From Paracoccus haematequi (GTDB taxonomy: Bacteria; Pseudomonadota; Alphaproteobacteria; Rhodobacterales; Rhodobacteraceae), in assembly GCF_900631945.1 (NCBI RefSeq), contig NZ_UZWE01000050.1, positions 1-64,000 on the forward strand: a stretch of 64,000 bases of DNA. The letters run 5' to 3'. The notes under the pieces were generated by a model. It made no database searches, was not told the origin of the DNA, and worked only from the letters and a program-made list of their open reading frames with translations. This document shows positions 1-7,297 of the stretch, one piece after another. The position numbers and the translations under genes were made by a program. How positions within the stretch are numbered: position 1 is the stretch's first letter; every line of letters begins with the position of its first letter.

Positions 1-44
1 GTTTGAATGGTGGGGTTGAATAGGGGGTTGAAGGGGGGTTGAAG
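1..44. repeat. GGGGTTGAA direct repeats (iteron-like)
   Basis: Three close copies of GGGGTTGAA, separated by 2-5 nt and preceded by a weaker GTTTGAATG copy, lie just downstream of the RecA-like ATPase gene. Spacing is about 10-14 bp. They could be iterons for the neighbouring replication ATPase, or simply part of a gene that continues left of the window. Confidence 0.45.
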
Positions 45-48
45 CCTG

Positions 49-1188
49 TCATGCACCTACCTCAACCAGATACGACACGCGGCGCGATGCCGGTCCTTCG
101 GTCTCGATACGGACCTTGCCTGATGCCAGCAGGCTCTCCATTGCGGACTTGAACGCCCGCTTAGTGACGGCTTCGCTGTCAGGATGTTCGCTGAATAGCT
201 TGGGTGCATAGGTGGAAGCTCCAGAGGGATTGACCCTGCGCCCCTGCCCCGTGAACTCGCGAAGCAGCTTGATGAACACACGTTCAGCCTTGGCATTGCC
301 AGCCATGCGGTCCAGGGCAGTTTCGGCAGGATCGGCCACGAACACACCATCGCGCCAAGTTAGGCTGATCTCGCCGCCCGTGCGCCCGTAGTTAGCCTTC
401 TTGGTGGACAGCACCCGCGCATCCGGGTTCATCTCAATGCCATCCTGCGCCACCCGTTCGAGGTATAGCCGGGACCGCACACTGTTGTTCCAGCCGGTCG
501 ATCCGCTGGTGCCGGTGCCGCTATTGAGGCCAGATAGAGACGGATGGGCCAGCAGGATCACCGCGCAGTCGTGGCGGATAGCCAACCCACGCAACAGGCC
601 AATGAAATGCCGCGCCTGTGCCCGGTCGTTCTCGTTGCCGGGGAACAGGTCTGCCAGCGTGTCTAGCACCAGCAGCGCGGGCGCCTCATCCGCCATGCGC
701 TTGTCCAATTCCGCATAGAGGGGCGATGGGGAAAGGACGCCAGATCCGCGATCTAGGAAGGCCAGCAAGGCATCCTCGCCTGCAAGGCTGCGGATGGTCA
801 GGCGGTCCAGGTCGCTGAACTGCATGTCCGATGCGCGCACCACGTCATCGAGGCGGCGGTGCAACTCGGCATCGTCATCTTCCGCACTGATGAATATGGC
901 GCCGCCGCCCGATACATGGCGCTCCAGCCATGTGCCGCCCGTAGCGACTGCACAGGCCAACTGCAGGGCCAGCAGTGACTTCCCTGTGCCCCCATCGCCG
1001 CCCAGCAGGGTCACGGTCCCAGAGGGCACCAGATCGCGCACCAGCCAGTGCCGGGGCGGGACTTCCAGCCCCTCCAAGTCAGACGCGGAATAGAAGCGCG
1101 AAGCCCGTGGTGCCGGATCCTCGGTATAGAGGCCATCCGGGTGCATGGACCGCCGGTCCTTCTGATCGAGATTGGCAAAGACATTCAA
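49..1188 (-). CDS. RecA-like replication ATPase (RepA/AAA_25 type)
   Basis: 379 aa. Walker A GGDGGTGKS at residues 63-71 and a Walker B region LLVLDTL near 172-178 give a RecA-fold hexameric ATPase of the RepA/AAA_25 type. Such proteins act as replicative helicases of plasmids, satellites and phages. The last 80 or so residues look like a winged helix. The start is a TTG at 1188, with GGAG six bases upstream; the TTGA overlaps the stop of the previous gene, implying translational coupling. The next ATG in frame would remove only 14 residues. A second, unrelated-looking ATPase of the same class is in the prophage (11147-12733). The direct repeats after the stop codon may be its binding sites. 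Exact helicase activity is inferred from family. Confidence 0.8.
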   Translation of the reverse strand: MNVFANLDQKDRRSMHPDGLYTEDPAPRASRFYSASDLEGLEVPPRHWLVRDLVPSGTVTLLGGDGGTGKSLLALQLACAVATGGTWLERHVSGGGAIFISAEDDDAELHRRLDDVVRASDMQFSDLDRLTIRSLAGEDALLAFLDRGSGVLSPSPLYAELDKRMADEAPALLVLDTLADLFPGNENDRAQARHFIGLLRGLAIRHDCAVILLAHPSLSGLNSGTGTSGSTGWNNSVRSRLYLERVAQDGIEMNPDARVLSTKKANYGRTGGEISLTWRDGVFVADPAETALDRMAGNAKAERVFIKLLREFTGQGRRVNPSGASTYAPKLFSEHPDSEAVTKRAFKSAMESLLASGKVRIETEGPASRRVSYLVEVGA

Positions 1189-1544
1189 GCCGCGCTCCTC
1201 CCTTGGACATAATCCAGGAAGGCCGCTTGATCGCGGGCAGGCATGCGGTTGAAGCAGGCCAGGGCATAGGCCTTGCGCTCGGCCGGGCTGGCCCTATCCG
1301 CCCAGAACGAGGCTTCGACCATGAGGCTGTTCATGGCGATGATCGGAAAGCCGGGACGCAAGGCATCATAGCACTGCTCCAGCATTTCGAGCCGGTCGAG
1401 CGGATCGCAATCCAGCACGGCATCGGCGAGATTTCTTGCCGCAACCTCTCGCCTGATGTTATCATCGATCCACGACAGCCAGTCTTGAATATCGGCCCCG
1501 GTCCCGCCTGCATGCGAGATCGGGGCTATGTTTTCCCCGCTCAT
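1185..1544 (-). CDS. hypothetical acidic protein of the integrative element
   Basis: 119 aa, no family recognised. It is mostly helical in character and fairly acidic, with a DWLSWIDD segment near residue 20 and no signal peptide or membrane segment. I chose ATG 1544 because it overlaps the stop of the upstream HNH-like gene (ATGA); a longer reading frame exists but would run through that gene. Its stop overlaps the TTG of the ATPase. The tight coupling suggests it works with the ATPase, perhaps in replication, but this is only inference. Confidence 0.6.
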   Translation of the reverse strand: MSGENIAPISHAGGTGADIQDWLSWIDDNIRREVAARNLADAVLDCDPLDRLEMLEQCYDALRPGFPIIAMNSLMVEASFWADRASPAERKAYALACFNRMPARDQAAFLDYVQGRSAA

Positions 1545-1771
1545 TGCCCGACCCGTGTATGCAGCTGGACATGGTGCTTGCGGCAGAGCCACCGCACGTC
1601 GCCGGGGCGGGAATAGTCGTCGTGGTGCGCTTCGGCCTTGGCTCCACATTGTTCGCAAGGTTGCGGCGTGAGGATACCTAAGCGCTTGAGGGTTTCGACA
1701 TAGAGATGCGCTGCATAGCGCCGGGGATTGTTCCGGCGCCATTGCTGTTGGCGGGTGAGGGGCTTGGTCAT
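1541..1771 (-). CDS. small zinc-binding HNH-like protein
   Basis: 76 aa. A C-x2-C pair (CEQCG, residue about 39) is followed by EAHHDDY and then WLCRKHHVQLH, a Cys/His arrangement seen in small HNH or zinc-finger proteins of phages. The N-terminus is basic (KPLTRQQQWRRNNPRR). It could be a nuclease of the HNH superfamily or just a zinc-stabilised DNA-binding protein; the pattern is shorter than in a full HNH nuclease. ATGA overlaps link it to both neighbours. Confidence 0.6.
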   Translation of the reverse strand: MTKPLTRQQQWRRNNPRRYAAHLYVETLKRLGILTPQPCEQCGAKAEAHHDDYSRPGDVRWLCRKHHVQLHTRVGQ

Positions 1772-1980
1772 CGGCTGCCCTCCACCAATCCCGTCAGGCC
1801 CTCATCGGATAGCGATTGCCGAACCTGATTGGCGTGACCTGGCGAAAGGCAGAAGATGGTTTCTTCCGGCTGGCCGGGCCTATTCACCAGGATGGCGGTT
1901 TGGCCGGAAACGACCGTGACGCGGAAGCTGCCCTTCGGTTTGAGGAGCAGCAGTTCGTCCAGACTGCGCGCGATGATCAT
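1768..1980 (-). CDS. hypothetical small protein
   Basis: 70 aa. No family recognised. The sequence alternates hydrophobic residues (FRVTVVSGQTAILV), suggesting a small beta-rich domain. Start ATG 1980 lies 9 nt after the alpA stop; its stop overlaps the start of the HNH-like gene. Part of the integrative element operon. Confidence 0.55.
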   Translation of the reverse strand: MIIARSLDELLLLKPKGSFRVTVVSGQTAILVNRPGQPEETIFCLSPGHANQVRQSLSDEGLTGLVEGSR

Positions 1981-1989
1981 GGCCGGGCC

Positions 1990-2172
1990 TCATGCCGCAA
2001 CCGGGCGTGAGGTGATCCAATTACGGATCGAATCAGTCGGCCAAGCGACCGCACGCTGCCCAAGGCGGATGGGTTTGGGAAACTCCCCCTCGCTCATCAT
2101 CCGGTAAATGGTCGAGCGGCCAAGGCCGGTCATTTCCATAACTGCTGGAAGGCGAAGCAATTTATCTGGCAT
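1990..2172 (-). CDS. alpA: AlpA-family regulator / excisionase-like HTH protein
   Basis: 60 aa, the usual AlpA size. The sequence runs LLRLPAVMEMTGLGRSTIY, the MerR-like helix-turn-helix of the AlpA/Phage_AlpA family, then FPKPIRLGQRAVAWP, the family's wing. AlpA proteins activate integrase genes or serve as excision factors in P4-like elements. The start at 2172 fits the family; upstream codons in the same frame do not. It is the first gene of the leftward operon, and the structured region 2229-2506 between it and the integrase probably contains its promoter and targets. Confidence 0.85.
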   Translation of the reverse strand: MPDKLLRLPAVMEMTGLGRSTIYRMMSEGEFPKPIRLGQRAVAWPTDSIRNWITSRPVAA

Positions 2173-2228
2173 GTCAAAGCCCTTATCCTGACACGTTTCA
2201 TCATCCCGCTCTCGCGGGTTTCGAAGGC

Positions 2229-2333
2229 ACGTGGACAAGCCGTCCACGTTTTGTGTAGGATGGGGTTGGAAGGCTCGCTAACTTTCCAACCTCGCCCGCA
2301 GAGCCTGACCGCCAAGAAAGGCATCTGCGGGCG
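2229..2333. repeat. three consecutive inverted repeats
   Basis: Three perfect inverted repeats follow one another: 2229-2249 (ACGTGGAC / GTCCACGT, 5-nt loop, followed by TTT), 2264-2291 (GGTTGGAA / TTCCAACC) and 2293-2333 (CGCCCGCAGA / TCTGCGGGCG). The first could be a terminator on the plus strand. Three in a row suggest an origin, a structured RNA or operator cluster. Confidence 0.6.
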
Positions 2334-2486
2334 TCACCGCGCTTTCGCGCTCACGGTGCCGTCCTGATCCGAAAGTCATATGTCCCAAGGGACGCCATAA
2401 CCATCATCACAAAGTCATAATGCACCACCCCTTGGCGCAGTGCAAATGCGCGCTTTGCCGCCACTGGCCATTTCATATGGGTCATC

Positions 2487-2506
2487 TGTGGATAATCTGT
2501 GGAAAT
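2487..2506 (+). promoter_or_regulatory. DnaA box pair
   Basis: TGTGGATAA at 2487-2495 is a perfect DnaA box (reverse complement TTATCCACA). A degenerate copy TGTGGAAAT follows at 2498-2506. Together with the ATPase gene and inverted repeats this suggests an origin used by the excised element. Confidence 0.5.
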
Positions 2507-2719
2507 GTAGAGCAGTTCATCGAAAAAACCCTGTGCTGACAGGGCGTGCGCCAATCACGGCAAGCGCAGCGATTTCCTTCCCGATGCTAACGTGGCGACA
2601 CGTGCCAGCATTTGTTCCTGCGGCTCGTCCAGCAGGAAACAGGCTGCGCGCGTTATCTGCGGACGATGTATAACCAATCTGGCAACTCGCTCTGGAAATC
2701 GACGCTCGTATTGGCACCA

Positions 2720-3901
2720 TCATCCAATCCTCACGACTTTGGCGCTGTCCTGCGCCAGATACCCTGCCCAAGCGTCCATCATCTTGCGGCGCTTCTCGAA
2801 CAGGTCGGACCTCGCATAGGCACGCTCCACATCACTGCCGACTGTATGGGCCAAGGCCCGCTCGGCAATGTCGTTCGGGAAGTTCGTCTTTTCCTGCGTC
2901 CACGTCCGAAAGCTGGTGCGAAACCCGTGCACGTCCACCGGGAAGCCAAGTTCCTTGACCAGCTTGGAAAGCGTCATGTCGGACAACATCTTGCCTGCCT
3001 TGGTGCCGGGGAAGATCAGCCCGCTGTTGTTCTGCATAGCCTTGGCCTCCTCGATGATGGCCAGTGCCCGCGACGAGAGTGGCACCCGATGCGGCCGCTT
3101 CATTTTCATCCTGTCGGCGGGCACGTTCCATGCCCTCGCATCGGTGTCGATCTCGTCCCAGCGCGCGCCGCGTGCTTCCAGTGACCGGGCGCAGGTGAGG
3201 ATCAGGAACTCCAGGCACAAGCGCGTGGACATGCCTGCCTGCGACTGACGCAACGCCGTCAGGAATGCCGGAACCTCGGTATAGTCCATCGCCTTGCGCT
3301 GCTGTCGCGCGGCTGTCTGCTTTGGCAGGGCGTTCGTGATGCCGATGGCGGGGTTGTCCTTGCGCCAGCCCTGCGCGATGCCCCACTTCATTACCTTGCT
3401 GATCCGCTGGCGAACGCGGGATGCGGTTTCTGCCTTTTCGGTCCAGATCGGGCGCAACACCTCCAGCACATCGGCACTGGTCACGTCCGATACCTTGGTG
3501 CGACCTATTGTCGGGAACACATAGGTCTCAAGCGTGCTGATGAACTGGCTGGCGTGCTTCTCATTCTTCCAGGTGGGTCGCAGCATGTCATAGATTGTCC
3601 GCGCGGCCGTCTCGAAAGTCTGGATCTCCTGCTGGGCGCGGCGTTCCAGTAGTGGGTCGCCGCCCGAACGCGCCTGCTTGCGGTTCTCGTAAGCGGTGGC
3701 CCGCGCCTCGGCCAGCGACACGAAGACCGCGCTGCCTAGGCCGATCTCCCGCCGCTTGCCTTGAATGACGATCCGCTGCACCCATGCCTTGTTCCCGTGG
3801 GCATCCACGCGCAAGATCAGGCCGTGCCCGTCAAAGTATTTTCCCGGTTCACTAACCGTTTGGACGAACCGGGCGCTGAGTGCTTTCTCTGGCCTTCTCA
3901 T
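2720..3901 (-). CDS. int: P4-type tyrosine integrase
   Basis: 393 aa from ATG 3901. The N-terminal DUF4102-like domain (GLILRVDAHGNKAWVQRI, then REIGLGS) is typical of P4-family integrases. The catalytic domain shows the first Arg in LTCARSLEARG, the box II H-x-x-R in HGFRTSFRTW and the tyrosine in ERAYARSDLFEKR. The reading frame extends upstream to 4033, but the family N-terminus begins near the ATG chosen. It integrates and excises the element by site-specific recombination. The gene reads into the element, and its start faces the right junction with host DNA. Confidence 0.9.
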   Translation of the reverse strand: MRRPEKALSARFVQTVSEPGKYFDGHGLILRVDAHGNKAWVQRIVIQGKRREIGLGSAVFVSLAEARATAYENRKQARSGGDPLLERRAQQEIQTFETAARTIYDMLRPTWKNEKHASQFISTLETYVFPTIGRTKVSDVTSADVLEVLRPIWTEKAETASRVRQRISKVMKWGIAQGWRKDNPAIGITNALPKQTAARQQRKAMDYTEVPAFLTALRQSQAGMSTRLCLEFLILTCARSLEARGARWDEIDTDARAWNVPADRMKMKRPHRVPLSSRALAIIEEAKAMQNNSGLIFPGTKAGKMLSDMTLSKLVKELGFPVDVHGFRTSFRTWTQEKTNFPNDIAERALAHTVGSDVERAYARSDLFEKRRKMMDAWAGYLAQDSAKVVRIG

Positions 3902-4096
3902 GAAAACAACCGCATAACCTTTCGACCCTCCAATGCGTCCCCCATTCGGCGCGGGAACGCCGTGAACAACAGTGGAACTTACGGGAACATACAACTTGCT
4001 ATGTGTCAATAAAATCAAAGCACAACGGAACATCTGGGAACGTTGTAGAAATGGCGGAGGCGGTCATTCCCTTCCGCCATCATCCGAAGGCCGGCC
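3902..4096. other. junction region between integrative element and host DNA
   Basis: AT-richer than its surroundings. It contains five copies of GGAAC or GGGAAC between about 3950 and 4040, which could be arm-type integrase sites. No tRNA or tmRNA end is recognisable. The attachment core should lie here. Confidence 0.4.
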
Positions 4097-4477
4097 ATGA
4101 CCGATTTCGACGACTGGCTGCGCGCCACCTTCGCGGAAACGCAGGGCTTCACCCTGCTGATCGTCCTGGTCGGCACGCAGGAGGGTCGGGTCAATCTGCT
4201 GCGGTCGGCGCATCTGCATGTGATCGGCGACGATATCGCCTGGCCTGTCATGGCGGCGCATCTGGACGGATCGGGCGTGGCCTGGGACGCGGTCGCGCTG
4301 TTTCGGGCGGGGCGCGAGGGGCTGGTGGCCGACGGCATCGCCAAGGAGCGGCTGGATCAGCTTATGCGCGCGCTGAACGGCGACCGGACGCTGATCCGGG
4401 ACGGCGAATTCTTCAATCGCGACGGGCTGCGCCTGCGGCTGGACGATGCCGAGCCGCAGGTGCCGATCCTGAACTGA
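4097..4477 (+). CDS. hypothetical protein (host)
   Basis: 126 aa, no family recognised. Begins MTDFDDWLRATFAETQG, is acidic and compact, and contains no signal peptide or membrane segment. Codon use matches the high-GC host genes rather than the element on its left. It ends directly against the convergent gene at 4478. It is the first host gene after the integrative element. Confidence 0.65.
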   Translation: MTDFDDWLRATFAETQGFTLLIVLVGTQEGRVNLLRSAHLHVIGDDIAWPVMAAHLDGSGVAWDAVALFRAGREGLVADGIAKERLDQLMRALNGDRTLIRDGEFFNRDGLRLRLDDAEPQVPILN

Positions 4478-4861
4478 TCAGCAGGCGGCGGGCGCCGGGT
4501 CCGCGCGCCCGGCCAGATCCAGCCCGCGCGCGGTCGGCGGCTGCCAGGTGGGCGACTGCGCCACCGCGCCCTGGGTGTTGGTGCCCAGGACGGAACCGCC
4601 CAGACCCCCGCTCCACCCGCTGCTGCCGGTGTTGTTGGCGTCGGTGCTGTCGGCGCCAGGCTGCGGGGCGGTCGCGGCCTCGGCCACGGTGTCGCGGGCC
4701 GGGCAGTCGCCTTCGCCCGACTGGCCCTGCGCCTCGGTCCTGGCGGCGGGGGCCTCGTTCACGGCGCGCGGCTGGTCCACGGCGGGAACCGGCGCGGTCT
4801 GCGCCCAGCCGGTGCTGGCCGCAAGAAGGCTGGTGGCGATGATGGCGCTGATGCGGGTCAT
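4478..4861 (-). CDS. hypothetical secreted protein
   Basis: 127 aa. The N-terminus MTRISAIIATSLLAASTGWAQ is a classical Sec signal peptide with likely cleavage after GWA. The mature part is low in complexity, rich in Ala, Pro, Gly, Thr, and has two Cys residues (GDCPARD and the last residue) that could pair in the periplasm. No function can be assigned. It is convergent with 4097-4477 and divergent from tig. Confidence 0.6.
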   Translation of the reverse strand: MTRISAIIATSLLAASTGWAQTAPVPAVDQPRAVNEAPAARTEAQGQSGEGDCPARDTVAEAATAPQPGADSTDANNTGSSGWSGGLGGSVLGTNTQGAVAQSPTWQPPTARGLDLAGRADPAPAAC

Positions 4862-4921
4862 GGCGGGCCTCTGACACGAAGGGGACGGCGGAAAACGCCC
4901 AGGCTGCGGCGCGGGTTCCGC

Positions 4922-4949
4922 TTGCAGCCTGCGGCCTCGGCGACTAGAA
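4922..4949 (+). promoter_or_regulatory. candidate tig promoter
   Basis: TTGCAG, 16-bp spacer, CTAGAA, located about 60 bp upstream of tig in the only gap preceding it. Match to the sigma-70-type consensus is moderate. Confidence 0.4.
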
Positions 4950-5007
4950 GGGCGGGAATTTTTCAGGCCGCCCCGGCTTTGGCGGCCCCTATGGCACGAG
5001 GACGATG

Positions 5008-6342
5008 ATGCAGGTCAAGGAAACCCAGAACGACGGTCTCAAGCGGGGCTACCAGTTTACGCTTCCGGCAGCCGATTTGGCCGCGACGGTCGATGCGAAG
5101 CTGAAGGAAGCCCAGCCCGAGGTCGAACTGAAGGGCTTTCGCAAGGGCAAGGTGCCCCTGGCCATGCTGAAGAAACAGTTCGGCCCGCGCATCCTGGGCG
5201 ACGCCATGCAGGATGCGATCGACGGCGCGCTGAAAAAGCACCTGGACGAATCCGGCGACCGTCCCGCCACCCAGCCCAAGGTCGAGATGCAGAACGGCGA
5301 AGGCTGGAAGGAAGGCGACGACGTGGTCGTCAACGTCTCGTACGAGGCGCTGCCGCCGATCCCCGAGGTCGACCTGTCCAGCCTGACCCTGGAAAAGCTG
5401 ACCGTCCCGGCCGAGGACGCGGCAATCAACGAAGCCTTGGAAAACCTGGCGAAATCTGCCCAGAACTTCGAGGACCGCCGCAAGGGCAGCAAGGCCAAGG
5501 ACGGCGACCAGGTGGTCATCGACTTCAAGGGCTTCGTCGACGGCGAAGCCTTCGAGGGCGGCGCCGGAGAGGATTATCCGCTGGTGCTGGGGTCCAACAG
5601 CTTCATCCCCGGTTTCGAGGACCAGCTTGTCGGCGCCAAGGAAGGCGACGACGTGACCGTCTCGGTCAAGTTCCCGGAAGAATACGGCGCCAAGCACCTG
5701 GCGGGCAAGGACGCGACCTTCGAATGCAAGGTCAAGGCCGTGAAGGCCCCGAAACCGGCCGAGATCGACGACGAACTGGCCAAGAAATTCGGCGCCGAGG
5801 ATCTGGAGGGCCTGAAGAAGCAGATCGCCGGCCGCCTGGAGCAGGAATATGCCGGCGCCGCCCGCGCGATCCTGAAACGCTCGCTGCTGGACCAGCTGGA
5901 TCAGAAGGTAAAGTTCGACCTGCCCGAATCGCTGGTCGAGGCCGAGGCCCAGCAGATCGCGCACCAGCTGTGGCACGAGGAAAACCCCGAAGTCCACGAC
6001 CACAGCCACGGCAGCATCGAACCGACCGACGAACACAAGAAGCTGGCCGAACGCCGCGTGCGCCTGGGCCTGCTGCTGGCCGAGATCGGCCAGAAGGCCG
6101 AGGTGACCGTCACCGACCAAGAGATGACCCAGGCCGTGCTGCGCGCCGCGCGCCAGTATCCGGGCCAGGAACGGGCCTTCTTCGAATTCGTCCAGCAGAA
6201 CCAGGCCGTGCAGCAGCAGCTTCGCGCCCCGATCTTCGAGGACAAGGTGGTCGACCACATCGCCGAACAGGCGAAGGTCACCGAAAAGACCGTCACCAAG
6301 GAAGAACTGGAAAAGGCCGTCGAGGCCCTGGACGAGCTTTGA
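5008..6342 (+). CDS. tig: trigger factor, ribosome-associated chaperone
   Basis: 444 aa, the usual length. Order: ribosome-binding N-domain with the signature GFRKGKVP (residues about 44-51), FKBP-type peptidyl-prolyl isomerase domain ([17 protein letters not shown] near 170), then the helical C-terminal chaperone domain. It binds the ribosomal tunnel exit near L23 and folds nascent chains. Two ATGs lie next to each other (5005 and 5008); GAGG is 6 nt from the second, which also matches the conserved start MQVKET. A strong terminator follows. Confidence 0.96.
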   Translation: MQVKETQNDGLKRGYQFTLPAADLAATVDAKLKEAQPEVELKGFRKGKVPLAMLKKQFGPRILGDAMQDAIDGALKKHLDESGDRPATQPKVEMQNGEGWKEGDDVVVNVSYEALPPIPEVDLSSLTLEKLTVPAEDAAINEALENLAKSAQNFEDRRKGSKAKDGDQVVIDFKGFVDGEAFEGGAGEDYPLVLGSNSFIPGFEDQLVGAKEGDDVTVSVKFPEEYGAKHLAGKDATFECKVKAVKAPKPAEIDDELAKKFGAEDLEGLKKQIAGRLEQEYAGAARAILKRSLLDQLDQKVKFDLPESLVEAEAQQIAHQLWHEENPEVHDHSHGSIEPTDEHKKLAERRVRLGLLLAEIGQKAEVTVTDQEMTQAVLRAARQYPGQERAFFEFVQQNQAVQQQLRAPIFEDKVVDHIAEQAKVTEKTVTKEELEKAVEALDEL

Positions 6343-6364
6343 TCGCCCGCTGAACCCTGCTTCG

Positions 6365-6391
6365 AAAGGCCGCGCCGTCCGCGCGGCCTTT
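6365..6391 (+). terminator. Rho-independent terminator after tig
   Basis: Perfect 11-bp stem AAAGGCCGCGC / GCGCGGCCTTT with a 5-nt loop, followed by TTCG. Confidence 0.85.
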
Positions 6392-6441
6392 TCGTTTGCG
6401 CCATCCTTGCGACCGGCCGCCCTGCCCCCTATCTTGCGGTC

Positions 6442-6861
6442 ATGTCAGGCCAACTCCACCTCATGAAGCTGTGCGTCGGCGCCGAAGGCCCGGACGATCT
6501 GCTGGAATGGCAGCGCCGCTTCGGCGACGGCCCCGCCGTCCATGTCACCCGCATGTGGCCCAAGCGGGAAGACGAACTGCTGGCGGGCGGCTCGATTTAT
6601 TGGGTGTTCAAGGGGGTGATGCTGGCCCGCCAGCGGATCGTCCGGCTGGACGAACACCACCGCGACGACGGCATCCGCCGCTGCGCCCTGATCCTGGACC
6701 GCGACATCGTGCCAGTGACGGCCGTGCCGCGCCGCCCGTTCCAGGGCTGGCGCTATCTTCCCGCCAAGGACGCCCCCGCCGACATGCCGCGCGGCCGCGC
6801 GGGCGACGCCGCCCTGCCCCCGCAGATGGCCGCCGCCCTGGCGGAAATGGGCCTTGTCTGA
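6442..6861 (+). CDS. DUF1489 family protein
   Basis: 139 aa, matching the family length. The pattern HLMKLCVGAE, then THVTRMWPKR-like HVTRMWPKREDEL, GGSIYWVFKGVMLARQ, and RRPFQGWRYL is characteristic of DUF1489, an alphaproteobacterial family of unknown function. It is an ordinary host gene lying directly upstream of the tRNA that the prophage uses. Confidence 0.85.
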   Translation: MSGQLHLMKLCVGAEGPDDLLEWQRRFGDGPAVHVTRMWPKREDELLAGGSIYWVFKGVMLARQRIVRLDEHHRDDGIRRCALILDRDIVPVTAVPRRPFQGWRYLPAKDAPADMPRGRAGDAALPPQMAAALAEMGLV

Positions 6862-6902
6862 CGCTTGACGACGCCCCGGCCATCGGTTAGCCAAGGCGCC
6901 AC

Positions 6903-6973
6903 GCGGGTGTAGCTCAATGGTAGAGCAGCAGCTTCCCAAGCTGAATACGAGGGTTCGATTCCCTTCACCCGCT
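6903..6973 (+). tRNA. tRNA-Gly (anticodon CCC)
   Basis: A 71-nt cloverleaf: acceptor arms GCGGGTG and CACCCGC pair fully, the anticodon loop is TTCCCAA (anticodon CCC), and the T-loop TTCGATT is present. The CCA end is encoded at 6974-6976. Its 3' 49 bases up to 6977 form the prophage attachment core; integration regenerates a full tRNA. Confidence 0.95.
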
Positions 6974-6977
6974 CCAA
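6929..6977 (+). repeat. attL core (49-bp direct repeat)
   Basis: 49 bases starting CAGCTTCCCAAGC and ending CGCTCCAA are identical to 45408-45456. They cover the anticodon arm to the 3' end of tRNA-Gly. Confidence 0.93.
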
Positions 6978-7102
6978 CCCTCCTTCACGAAAAACCTTTA
7001 CACGTCAATCGCTTACTCGCGATGGCGTCGCCGTGCGTCGTCCAAGACGACGTTTTCGGAAGGGACAAACGCGGCCAGTAAATGCTGGGCGGGGACACTG
7101 CG

Positions 7103-7134
7103 CCCCAGACTGGGCCCCAGACCTCCCCCCAGAC
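7103..7134 (+). repeat. CCCCAGAC triplet, candidate integrase arm sites
   Basis: Exact CCCCAGAC at 7103, 7115 and 7127, that is every 12 bp. Another exact copy ends the integrase gene at 45354-45361, next to attR. The placement on both arms fits arm-type integrase sites. Confidence 0.5.
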
Positions 7135-7194
7135 TCAGGCCGCATCAGCCGCGACACGCCCCGGTTGAGCCTATTAAAACCACCCCCGCCGACA

Positions 7195-7251
7195 TTTCCG
7201 GGGAGATGGTTTGCCACCCTTTCCCCCCGTTTATGCTCATCTCCCCGGAAA
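7195..7251. promoter_or_regulatory. 14-bp inverted repeat upstream of the AAA+ gene
   Basis: TTTCCGGGGAGATG at 7195-7208 and its perfect reverse complement at 7238-7251, with a 29-nt loop. Outside it, ATTAAAAC (7173-7180) and GTTTTAAT (7256-7263) form a second pair. The loop contains TTGCCA and TATGCT 15 bp apart, a possible promoter. This could be an operator or a hairpin in the leader. Confidence 0.55.
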
Positions 7252-7297
7252 GACAGTTTTAATTTCTGGCCTTCTCAAGTTAGAGGTTTTCCCAATC

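Larger units (their letters stand above)
2173..2719. other. intergenic region between alpA and integrase, structured
   Basis: 547 bases with no convincing gene. It contains three consecutive inverted repeats (2229-2333) and DnaA-box sequences (2487-2506). A 67-codon minus-strand frame at 2351-2554 lacks a ribosome binding site and is not called. The region probably carries control sites and possibly the replication origin of the element. Confidence 0.5.
1..4030. mobile_element. right end of an integrative element, satellite-like (P4/PICI-type layout)
   Basis: Integrase, AlpA-type regulator, three small genes and a RecA-like ATPase lie on the minus strand in one compact block whose start and stop codons overlap. 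This gene order (int, alpA, small genes, replication ATPase) is known from P4-like satellites and phage-inducible islands. No capsid, tail or terminase gene is visible. The left end is outside the window. The right end must lie between the integrase start (3901) and the host gene at 4097, but I could not find the att core, so 4030 is approximate. Confidence 0.6.
6978..7297. other. prophage left end, non-coding
   Basis: 320 bases between attL and the AAA+ gene. It contains CCCCAGAC repeats (7103-7134) and a 14-bp inverted repeat (7195-7251). The part 7036-7130 is a diverged relative of 45509-45600 outside attR. Confidence 0.55.

Noticed and set aside
2351..2554. 67-codon gene in the integrase-alpA gap
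   Set aside because: No ribosome site, no recognisable domain, and it crosses the DnaA-box region.
4963..6258. 431-codon minus-strand frame
   Set aside because: Antisense to tig, which is certain from its domains.
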